From Fermentimonas sp. (lineage in GTDB: Bacteria; Bacteroidota; Bacteroidia; Bacteroidales; Dysgonomonadaceae), in NCBI GenBank assembly GCA_015478775.1, contig JADMKP010000007.1:744001-808000 (forward strand): a DNA stretch of 64,000 bases, given 5' to 3'. The position numbers and the translations under genes are program-made. Position 1 is the first letter of the stretch; every line of letters begins with the position of its first letter. The notes beneath the pieces were generated by a model. It made no database searches. It was not told the origin of the DNA and saw nothing but the letters and a program-made list of their open reading frames with translations. Positions 17,988 to 24,955 of this stretch are shown here, in pieces.

Positions 17988-18959
17988 TTAATTGGTTGTC
18001 ATCTCAAACATCAACTGTGTAGTAAAAGTCTCTTGATTGTTGATTATTAGATATTGATCTTCAATTGGCTTGGCTTTATATATCATATCATACTCCACAA
18101 CATTACCATTAGTTGAAGCACCTTGCAGAATTAATTGATTTTCTGTAGAAATGTTGACAGGTTGCTGAGTACCGTTTCCACCGCCCAATTGCAATGAAAC
18201 CAAATCAAGTGGCAAAGTACGACTACTAGTTGTAGAAGTAAATTGACTAGTATGAGATTTAACCCTAACCTCATAATTACCTGTTGAAGCAACTTTAAGT
18301 CCTTTATCGTAATTTTTGGTAATACCATTCATATAGCCATCAATTGTATTAAATTCAAGAAATACATCAGGTAAAACAGTGATGGAATAAACGGGTACTT
18401 GAGAATCGGGATCTATGTTAAGAAAAATTTCGCCAGCAGTATCTTTAATCATCTTTTCTTCTTTCTTACCATTGTTAGTATATAACCTATATTCTACATC
18501 AAATTTAACTGTTGTCCATCTGGGAAAGTCTCTTAAATAATTGCCTCCCTGCACTTGCAAGTTAAAGTTGAAGTTTAAATTTTGATAACCATCTTGATTA
18601 GATGACATGAAGTTTAATATTTCAACCTCATTATTTAAACTCAATGGATAGCTAAAACCATTTGTAGCAGTTACATTAGATGTACCACCTTTTGATACAT
18701 ATATAAAGCTCAACATATTCGCTGGGAAATTAGGGGTCATACTTGTTACTTTAGCTGTAATTTTCCAGTCTGTCTGTTTCATTTTTTGTGACTCCAGTAA
18801 TAGCATTAAATAGGCTGATTCTGAAGTCTTTCCATTAAAACTAAGCACTTGAATATGCCTACTACCTCCAAAACCATGGAGATTATATGTATTGTTTTGA
18901 CCAAACATAAAATGTATAGACGCAATAGACAATAAAAATAACAATAAAAACCTAGTCAT
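17988..18959 (-). CDS. Two-domain secreted protein, candidate pilus tip adhesin
   Basis: A 323-residue protein with a Sec signal (cleavage near FMFGQ|NN). Residues about 22-190 form an unrecognised beta-rich domain. Residues about 195-323 align by eye with the small subunits encoded upstream: VFLEFNTIDGYMNG / LKVASTGNYEVRVKS here versus VLLEYKTASDYNNG / LLVNSTGPFTVTVKT in the 178-residue subunit, then a closing hydrophobic strand (TTQLMFEMTTN). It lacks the N-terminal alternating segment (SANVTI) of the subunits. That is what is expected of a tip protein, which accepts a donor strand but gives none. It overlaps the chaperone gene by 8 bases and abuts the barrel gene, implying translational coupling. 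The role is inferred. Confidence 0.6.
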   Translation of the reverse strand: MTRFLLLFLLSIASIHFMFGQNNTYNLHGFGGSRHIQVLSFNGKTSESAYLMLLLESQKMKQTDWKITAKVTSMTPNFPANMLSFIYVSKGGTSNVTATNGFSYPLSLNNEVEILNFMSSNQDGYQNLNFNFNLQVQGGNYLRDFPRWTTVKFDVEYRLYTNNGKKEEKMIKDTAGEIFLNIDPDSQVPVYSITVLPDVFLEFNTIDGYMNGITKNYDKGLKVASTGNYEVRVKSHTSQFTSTTSSRTLPLDLVSLQLGGGNGTQQPVNISTENQLILQGASTNGNVVEYDMIYKAKPIEDQYLIINNQETFTTQLMFEMTTN

Positions 18960-19764
18960 AACGGAATTCCAATTCTGCAGCCTCTAAAATAGTCTCATCA
19001 CCATAATCAAGCATTACAGTGGCAGTATATTCACCTTTCTCAAGATCCTCACCTGGTGAAATCATAACCTTTCGAACATTACCTGGCATAGTAAAGAAAG
19101 GCGTATCACTCAAAGAAGTCTCTTTACCAGTAGTACGATTAAATATTGTAGTCTTTATCACACCATCCGTCCAAATATTACCATTATTATTAAAAGCCAG
19201 TACAATATTCTTACTCTCACGGTTAAAAGTCATATCAGTTATCTCCAACGCTCTGCGCTCACCTGCAAGACCCTTTCTATAAATCTTAATGCCCTGCCTC
19301 ACGTTAATGCGTATAGCTGCACCCTGAGCATCCACACCATCCACAGGGTTCATCTGAGTTACATATAACATGGCAGTTTGCACATTATCACCAGAAGGCA
19401 CAATGCTAGGCACACTCATTATCACTTCCACCTCACGACTCTCACCAGGCTGAAGAGTAAGATAAGTTCCTTCGGGTAGAGAAAGCCAAGAAGCACAAGA
19501 ATTATCCAGACTATCGGGATTAAACATCACATTGTTGCCATACTCATCATACTCCCAATCACCAAACGTGATTGCAAGATCTAATGGATGATCTTTACTG
19601 ATGTTGTTAATAAGTAAATTCTGAGTACCACTCTCACCTTCTGCGATAGAATAGTATACTCTAGGTGGTGATACGGATAAGCCAACCTGTGCTGATGCGA
19701 TATTTGTAGTTGCAATAAAGAGAAGAGTAAAAAGTGCAAGTATTATGTAAATTCTAACTTTCAT
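18952..19764 (-). CDS. PapD-like periplasmic pilus-assembly chaperone
   Basis: A 270-residue protein with a Sec signal (cleavage near NIASA|QVG). It shows two Ig-like halves. The first reads GLSVSPPRVYYSIAEGESG ... QNLLINNISKDHPLDLAI, then CASWLSLPEGTYLTLQPGES and a P-x-G-turn strand (SGDNVQTAMLYVT). This is the order of PapD and archaic or class 5 fimbrial chaperones: a P-x-R start strand, an N-x-S/D turn, a W-L-x-x-P segment and an F1-G1-like region. The second half (LEITDMTFNRESKNIVLAFN ...) is a second beta sandwich. It sits between the subunit genes and the tip-like gene. An alternative is a DUF916-like Ig lipoprotein partner, but there is no lipobox or transmembrane anchor. Confidence 0.65.
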   Translation of the reverse strand: MKVRIYIILALFTLLFIATTNIASAQVGLSVSPPRVYYSIAEGESGTQNLLINNISKDHPLDLAITFGDWEYDEYGNNVMFNPDSLDNSCASWLSLPEGTYLTLQPGESREVEVIMSVPSIVPSGDNVQTAMLYVTQMNPVDGVDAQGAAIRINVRQGIKIYRKGLAGERRALEITDMTFNRESKNIVLAFNNNGNIWTDGVIKTTIFNRTTGKETSLSDTPFFTMPGNVRKVMISPGEDLEKGEYTATVMLDYGDETILEAAELEFRYD

Positions 19765-19839
19765 ATTATAAGCTGTGTAGGAATTATGACAAGTTGTTGA
19801 TGAAGGAATAAAAATAAAAGGATTTCCGTAGAAACAAAA

Positions 19840-19874
19840 AAAGGGAGGACATTGCTTTTAATGCGTCTCCCTTT
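19840..19874 (-). terminator. Intrinsic terminator after the first pilin-like gene
   Basis: AAAGGGAG (19840-19847) pairs perfectly with CTCCCTTT (19867-19874). On the minus strand the stem is followed by a run of seven T. It lies 25 bases past the pilin stop and before the chaperone gene, so it should make subunit mRNA more abundant than chaperone, tip and barrel mRNA. Confidence 0.8.
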
Positions 19875-19898
19875 GTATAAATTAACATCTAGTTTATA

Positions 19899-20435
19899 TT
19901 AACTAGCAGTTATTTCGTAAGTTACATCTGCTTTGTAATCTCCAGCTCTTTTGGTAAATGCTTCGCCATCTTTAAATTTATGATTGTAATTAACATCATA
20001 TTTTAAATCAAATCCACCTTTTGTAGAAGTTATTAAATTAGTTGCAGTCTCATTTAATACTACTGTTGAGAGAGAACCTGGAGAATTATCAGTCCTTGTT
20101 GCTGTTATTTTAACCTCATCTTTTGAGATTGAGTTATCTTCATCTTTTTTGAAATCAGTCAGTGTTTTTACAGTTACAGTAAATGGGCCTGTAGAATTTA
20201 CGAGTAAATGTTCCGACATTGTTTTATTTACACTACCGTTATTATAATCACTTGCAGTCTTGTATTCCAGCAGTACAGTTGGTTCTTGTACTACGATACT
20301 TAGTATTTCATGTAATCTTATTGTCACATTAGCTGTACTTTGAGTTGCAATAGGATCTGCCGCCATCACACCATTCACTGAAAAAAGAGCCACAATTAGA
20401 AGAGCACCTGTTAAAAGAAAGTTTTTTGTTTTCAT
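19899..20435 (-). CDS. Pilin-like secreted subunit A
   Basis: A 178-residue protein with a Sec signal (cleavage near GVMA|ADP) and a mature part predicted all-beta, without Cys. The mature N-terminus has an alternating hydrophobic stretch, STANVTIRLHEILSIVV, the pattern of a donor strand in class 5 pilins. The C-terminus closes with AGDYKADVTYEITAS, comparable with the final strand of CfaB-type pilins. It is a paralogue of the product at 21220-21771; shared features are SANVT, DY..G, HL.V.STG.F.V.V, VKITA/VLITA, GG.DLKY.V.Y and VTY.IT. Its own promoter and strong terminator suggest a major subunit. No named family was recognised, and type V (Mfa/Fim) pilin features such as a lipobox are absent. 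Confidence 0.65.
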   Translation of the reverse strand: MKTKNFLLTGALLIVALFSVNGVMAADPIATQSTANVTIRLHEILSIVVQEPTVLLEYKTASDYNNGSVNKTMSEHLLVNSTGPFTVTVKTLTDFKKDEDNSISKDEVKITATRTDNSPGSLSTVVLNETATNLITSTKGGFDLKYDVNYNHKFKDGEAFTKRAGDYKADVTYEITAS

Positions 20436-20641
20436 TAGAAATTTTTTATTAAGCTTGTTATTTTAAAAATATTTTGTTTTTATTTTTGCGTACTTATTGT
20501 ATTTAATACAGTACTTGAAAAAGTCTACTTTTATCTCACCGTATGAATTTCGTTTTATTAAAATTTCTGCTTTGTTTAAGTTTTTATTTTGCTGTGAGTA
20601 CTTTTGGATAATTAAAGAAATATTTCCTTATTAATCCGCGA

Positions 20642-20672
20642 CAAAAGTAATACATAATTTCAAACTTGCAAA
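20642..20672 (-). promoter_or_regulatory. Promoter of pilin-like gene A
   Basis: On the minus strand TTTG (20672-20669), a 19-base spacer and TACTTTTG (20649-20642) match the Bacteroidetes -33/-7 consensus exactly. Transcription would start near 20635, leaving a leader of about 200 nt before the ATG at 20435. Confidence 0.7.
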
Positions 20673-20940
20673 TATGAGACAATTATTTTAATTTTATTTA
20701 ACTAAGTAAACGTTTGAAGTTTTCTAACCACCCTTAATCCTCTGTGTACCATTATATTACAATATATATTTGTTAAACTATTTAATCGTTTTGCTCTATA
20801 CAATCGAGTGCAGGTATACAAATTGTCGTTTATTTTAAAGTTTATTTTAATTCTGCTTCAAAGTATTTTTTGATTATATAAATGTTGGTGTTTTTTTGTA
20901 GATTTTAATCTTTTTGCACCCCCTCTTCAGATAACGGCGC

Positions 20941-20971
20941 CAAAGGTAATTCTATTTTTCATACTTGCAAA
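20941..20971 (-). promoter_or_regulatory. Second, near-duplicate promoter upstream of pilin-like gene A
   Basis: On the minus strand TTTG (20971-20968), a 19-base spacer and TACCTTTG (20948-20941) again match the consensus exactly. The surrounding 40 bases are about three-quarters identical to the promoter at 20642-20672. Its transcript would carry a leader of about 500 nt before pilin gene A. Confidence 0.6.
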
Positions 20972-21219
20972 TAAACGACATGTATTTAATATTTATTAAC
21001 TAACTTATAAAAAATCATCTAATTATATATTCATGCAATCACCTGATTCATTGCATATTATGGCACATTATATTAAAAGATATACTAAACAAAACCTTGT
21101 ATTAATCAGCGAAAAATCTTTTTAAATCGTATTTTTCTGCAATATGATCTATATTTACCAAACTAATATTTTAAATTTTCTGGATTTAATTGATAAATTT
21201 ATTTAATAAAGTAAAGGCG

Positions 21220-21771
21220 TTATTTTGAGGTAATTGTGTATGTCACTTCTGAAGTAAAAATTGATTCCGTGTCTTCCGAGGTCATGTTTACATACTTATC
21301 AGAACCACCGGCGGTATTATCATAGGTTACATTGTATTTAAGGTCCATTCCCCCCGTTCCAGATCTTATAAGAGATTCTGGATTGGTAGATAACAAGACA
21401 TTGTCAAATATGGGGGATAAATCATTATCAGAACCGTTTGCAGCTGTAATTAAAACATCGCTCACGGGAATAGATTTGTCTGAGCCTAATTGGGTAAAGT
21501 TATCCTGATTTGATGCTACGTTAACCTGAAAACCGCCTGTGCTAGTAACAGAGAGGTGATCATCTAATGTTGCAGAAACGCCTTGCTCGTAGTCTTCTAT
21601 ATTAAGATATTGCAAGTTAACATCTTTATGTGAGGTGTTTACTGCTATAGTTTGGATAGGATGCAATATTATATTAACAGTAACATTAGCTGATTTTGAT
21701 TGGCCATAAGAGCACTCCACATTTGCTAATGCGGTCAATATCAACGATAATATGATAATGAGTGCTTTCAA
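21220..21771 (-). CDS. Pilin-like secreted subunit B
   Basis: A 183-residue protein with a Sec signal (cleavage near CSYGQ|SK). The mature N-terminus again has an alternating stretch, KSANVTVNIILHPIQTIAV, and the C-terminus a closing strand, FTSEVTYTITSK. The body aligns with subunit A: LQYLNIEDYEQG, DHLSVTSTGGFQVNVAS, VLITAANGS, LIRSGTGGMDLKYNVTYD. It is therefore a diverged paralogue, perhaps a minor or adaptor subunit. It stands alone, about 240 bases after the fecR stop and 784 bases before subunit A. No consensus promoter was found directly upstream. A lipoprotein reading is unlikely: the Cys at residue 20 is not in a lipobox (ANVEC). Confidence 0.6.
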   Translation of the reverse strand: MKALIIILSLILTALANVECSYGQSKSANVTVNIILHPIQTIAVNTSHKDVNLQYLNIEDYEQGVSATLDDHLSVTSTGGFQVNVASNQDNFTQLGSDKSIPVSDVLITAANGSDNDLSPIFDNVLLSTNPESLIRSGTGGMDLKYNVTYDNTAGGSDKYVNMTSEDTESIFTSEVTYTITSK

Positions 21772-22008
21772 AGCAGTAATCTTTAATTAACATTCTTGTT
21801 ATTTTCGTTTGCAATTTATAAAATATTTTTTTATCAAACAAACAATTCTAGATAATATATAGTTAAATTTAGCTATTTAACAGCAAGTGTTATTTTATCT
21901 TATATAGCACAAGATTCATTAATTTAAAACAAAAGGGTTTAATTATTATGGTAAAACGGATGATTTTATAATAAAAAGACCAGATGATAGTAGAAATGCT
22001 CTTATTTT

Positions 22009-22989
22009 CTAAAGAGTAACAAAAATATTTTTCTCTTTCTGATCAAACCTAACCGGAGCAATCTTTTGTAATTCTGCTAATATAGATTCTAAATCTGAGT
22101 GTTTTGTAGTTAAGGTATAGCTATATTCTAAGGCATTGGTTGCTTGTAAATGAAACTTTACATCATATTTTCTTTCAAGCACCTTTAAAACTTCCGCAAG
22201 AGGTGTATCGTAAAAGTAAATCATGTTATCTTTCCAAAGCGATGCATTAGCTGGCTTTGAAAGGTTGTAAAGAATTGTTCTCCCAGTGGTTTTATTGTAT
22301 TCTAACTGTTGACCGGGAGTCATTGAGTAATTGTTATTCTGTACATGAAAAGATGTTTCACCTTCGTCCAGTACTACTTTAATGATTTCACTATCGCTAT
22401 AAGCATTAAGATTAAATGAGGTTCCTAAAACTCTAACAGACGTATTTTGGGCATTTACTATAAATGGTCGTCTACTATTAGATGCAACATTAAAATAGGC
22501 TTCCCCATCTAAAAATATTTCTCTTTGTCTAATTCCAAATCTCTCGGGATAGCGAATTCTGGTACCTGAGTTTAAATAAACTTCTGTACCGTCTTGAAAA
22601 AATATTCTTGCATCCTCACCATGTGGAATATAAAGCTCGGTATATTTTACTCCTTCAAAAATTGAAGTTTGTTTGTTGAAATAGAAAGCCAATAGAGAAA
22701 CAATAAATATAGGTAGAAATACAGCTGCAACTTTTAGACTGGTTCTTCTAAATGATTTTTGATAAATCTCACGATCAATCTTTTTAAAAAGTTTATCCGA
22801 CTGAACAGCAGAAAATGTCTTATCGCTAAATGCATCATTTTCCATCATGTATGCATCTTTATCCAACATATCTGCCAGGTGTTGCTGACCCTCTATTGTA
22901 GATGAAAACCATTCAACAACTTCCTGTGCATCTTCTTTTGTTGAGACCTCACCAACTACCCTATTTATCATATTTCTTTTTACCGACAT
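22009..22989 (-). CDS. FecR-family anti-sigma factor with DUF4974 domain
   Basis: A 326-residue inner-membrane regulator. The cytoplasmic N-terminus (1-84) should bind the sigma factor, and one transmembrane helix lies at about 86-106 (VAAVFLPIFIVSLLAFYF). The periplasmic FecR domain spans about 115-215 (IPHGEDARIFFQDGTEVYLNSGT; GEAYFNVASNSRRPFIV; VRVLGTSFNLNAY). The C-terminal DUF4974 domain (about 250-320; DNMIYFYDTPLAEVLKVLERKYDV) is the part thought to contact the STN domain of a TonB-dependent transporter. The ECF sigma gene lies 84 bases upstream. The STN-bearing SusC at 11456-14926 is the obvious partner in this window. Confidence 0.92.
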   Translation of the reverse strand: MSVKRNMINRVVGEVSTKEDAQEVVEWFSSTIEGQQHLADMLDKDAYMMENDAFSDKTFSAVQSDKLFKKIDREIYQKSFRRTSLKVAAVFLPIFIVSLLAFYFNKQTSIFEGVKYTELYIPHGEDARIFFQDGTEVYLNSGTRIRYPERFGIRQREIFLDGEAYFNVASNSRRPFIVNAQNTSVRVLGTSFNLNAYSDSEIIKVVLDEGETSFHVQNNNYSMTPGQQLEYNKTTGRTILYNLSKPANASLWKDNMIYFYDTPLAEVLKVLERKYDVKFHLQATNALEYSYTLTTKHSDLESILAELQKIAPVRFDQKEKNIFVTL

Positions 22990-23073
22990 GAATTTTTACT
23001 TACATAAGTATATCTCTTATTCTTTATAGACACATAATTGAGCAAAAGATATTAGTTAAACTTCATAATATTT

Positions 23074-23646
23074 TTACTTAATCTTTATCTGATCAAAATA
23101 TAAGCGCAACATTTTAATGGATTCTTGATAATGCGATTTAACAGTATTTATTGAAATTCCCATTTTCTCTGCAATTTGTTGGTTACTATCGGTAGTCTCA
23201 AGTTTCCGTAAGCATATCTCCTTTTTTTGTGGTGGCAACGATTCAACACCCTGATAAAGAAAAATGCGCATTTGCTTATCATCCATAGCCTTTATAACAT
23301 CTTCCTGGCCCGGAATATCCATTTGTGCATTTATATAATTTAATGAAATCTCATCTTTGCGGTCGCGTATCTGATTAAGAATATAATTCTTTGTCATTGT
23401 ATAAAGATAATTCTTGAGATTAATTTCGATATGAATATCAGATGTGCTTTCCCAAAGCTTCACAAACACATGCTGAACGGCGTCTTCTGCCATCTGAGAG
23501 TTTTTGAGATACTTTAAAGCTAAAGAATAAAGATAACGATGATATTTTTTATAAATTGCAGAAAATGCCTCTTTATCCCTCTTTTTTAATAGAATAAAGA
23601 GAGTGTGATCTTCATTGACGGCAAATTCTTGCAAATCTTTTTTCAT
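23074..23646 (-). CDS. ECF-type RNA polymerase sigma-70 factor
   Basis: A 190-residue sigma factor. Region 2 lies at about 25-92 (FSAIYKKYHRYLYSLALKYL, AEDAVQHVFVKLWES). Region 4 lies at about 125-180 with a helix-turn-helix (LPPQKKEICLRKLE, QQIAEKMGISINTVKSHYQ). The order sigma then fecR is that of Bacteroidetes FecIR pairs coupled to SusC transporters. A TATATTTG element (23666-23673, minus strand) is placed to drive it. Likely targets are the susC promoter near 15070 and perhaps the pilus-like genes between; that is inference from position. Confidence 0.92.
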   Translation of the reverse strand: MKKDLQEFAVNEDHTLFILLKKRDKEAFSAIYKKYHRYLYSLALKYLKNSQMAEDAVQHVFVKLWESTSDIHIEINLKNYLYTMTKNYILNQIRDRKDEISLNYINAQMDIPGQEDVIKAMDDKQMRIFLYQGVESLPPQKKEICLRKLETTDSNQQIAEKMGISINTVKSHYQESIKMLRLYFDQIKIK

Positions 23647-23665
23647 TTATCTTTAGATATAAAGA

Positions 23666-23673
23666 CAAATATA
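23666..23673 (-). promoter_or_regulatory. Candidate -7 element for the ECF sigma/fecR operon
   Basis: The minus strand reads TATATTTG, matching TAnnTTTG, 20 bases upstream of the sigma start codon. The -33 position has only a weak TTTC with 22-base spacing. Confidence 0.4.
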
Positions 23674-23724
23674 GTTCTTTTATTGATTTAATTTTGAAAT
23701 GGTATTCTAATCCAACTTATAAAC

Positions 23725-24939
23725 TTAGCTAAACATAGATACAATTCTTTTCAATCCGACAAGAAAAAGGTCAATTTCTTCTTTGGTATTATAAAATGCA
23801 AAAGATACACGTGCGGTGCCATCTATACCCAACTCTTTCATAAGCGGTTCGGCACAGTGATGACCAGTTCTAATAGCTATTCCCATCTTATCTAAGAGAG
23901 TACCCATATCATATGGGTGTATATCACTAACAAGAAATGAAATCACACTGCTCTTTTTCTTAGCAGTGCCTATGATCCTCATTCCAGGAATTTGTAGCAT
24001 CTTTTCAGTTGCGTATTTCAACAACTCATCTTCGTGGCGGGCAATATTTTCAAGCCCTATTGAAGTTACATAATCTAACGCAGTTGCAAGAGCGGCAGTG
24101 CCCACAAAATCGGGCGTACCGGCCTCAAACTTAAATGGCAGTTTATTAAAAGTAGTCTTTTCAAAAGACACGCTAGAAATCATCTCCCCTCCACCTTGAT
24201 AAGGAGGTAGCTCATTAAGCCATTTCTCTTTACCATATAAGACACCCACACCAGTTGGTCCGTAAACCTTATGAGAAGAGAATACCAGGAAGTCGCAATC
24301 AAGATCCTGCACATCAACTTTAGCATGCTGAACACTCTGTGCAGCATCAATTAATATTGGCACATTATACTTATGCGCTATTTCAATAAGCTTCTTTATA
24401 GGATTTATTGTTCCAAGTACATTAGATATATGAGTTACTGCAATGAGCTTAGTGTTGGCACTAATCTTTTTCTCAAACTCATCAATAATTAGTTCACCTT
24501 CACTATTTATAGGTGCCACTTTTAATTTCAAACCCAGTTCTTCTGCCTGAATCTGCCACGGAACAATATTTGAATGATGTTCCATGGCAGTTATCAGAAT
24601 TTCATCTCCTTCTTTGCAGAATTTATGGCAGAATGATGAAGCAACTAGGTTTATAGATTCTGTTGCTCCACGGGTAAATACTATTTCATTTGGCGAAAAA
24701 GCATTAATAAACTTCTGAACGGTTGTTCTTGCAGCTTCGTGCTCATCGGTGGCGGCCTGACTAAGATAATGCACTCCCCTGTGAACATTAGAGTTTACAG
24801 TAGTATACATTTCAGCAATTTTATCTATCACACATTGCGGTTTCTGCGATGTGGCAGCATTATCAAAATACACCAATGGCTTACCATACACTTCTCTAGA
24901 AAGTATGGGAAAGTCGGCACGAATCTTAGCTATATCCAT
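23725..24939 (-). CDS. sufS: Cysteine desulfurase SufS
   Basis: A 404-residue PLP enzyme of the class II desulfurases. It takes sulfur from L-cysteine to form a persulfide for iron-sulfur cluster assembly. The PLP lysine is Lys224 in SSHKVYGPTG; MEHHSN (119-124) gives the cofactor-stacking His, and the active-site Cys362 sits in RTGHHCAEP. The length is typical. It is the last gene of the sufC-sufD-sufS run, 16 bases after sufD, and is cytoplasmic. No SufE or SufU partner is visible in this window. Confidence 0.93.
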   Translation of the reverse strand: MDIAKIRADFPILSREVYGKPLVYFDNAATSQKPQCVIDKIAEMYTTVNSNVHRGVHYLSQAATDEHEAARTTVQKFINAFSPNEIVFTRGATESINLVASSFCHKFCKEGDEILITAMEHHSNIVPWQIQAEELGLKLKVAPINSEGELIIDEFEKKISANTKLIAVTHISNVLGTINPIKKLIEIAHKYNVPILIDAAQSVQHAKVDVQDLDCDFLVFSSHKVYGPTGVGVLYGKEKWLNELPPYQGGGEMISSVSFEKTTFNKLPFKFEAGTPDFVGTAALATALDYVTSIGLENIARHEDELLKYATEKMLQIPGMRIIGTAKKKSSVISFLVSDIHPYDMGTLLDKMGIAIRTGHHCAEPLMKELGIDGTARVSFAFYNTKEEIDLFLVGLKRIVSMFS

Positions 24940-24955
24940 TCAAATCAGTTATATA

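Larger units (their letters stand above)
20436..21219. other. 784-base AT-rich gap holding two near-duplicate promoters
   Basis: No ORF with coding character was found on either strand. The gap holds two minus-strand promoter segments about 300 bases apart (see the promoter entries). They share roughly 30 of 40 bases and weaker similarity continues upstream (TTTAACTAAG versus TTTATTAACTAAC). The rest is A/T-rich sequence without clear hairpins. The 300 bases between the promoters could be a leader, a small RNA, or the remains of a lost subunit gene. Confidence 0.6.

Noticed and set aside
18952-19764. WxL/DUF916-type surface protein system
   Set aside because: That system belongs to Gram-positives; there is no WxL motif and no C-terminal anchor here, although the Ig-like N-terminal half is similar in style.
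20436-21219. Invertible phase-variation promoter near the pilin genes
   Set aside because: The two promoter copies are direct, not inverted, repeats, and no flanking inverted repeats or invertase gene was seen.
19899-21771. Type V (Mfa/FimA) pilins
   Set aside because: The subunits lack a lipobox and the Arg-protease cleavage context, and the locus has a chaperone and barrel protein not used by type V pili.
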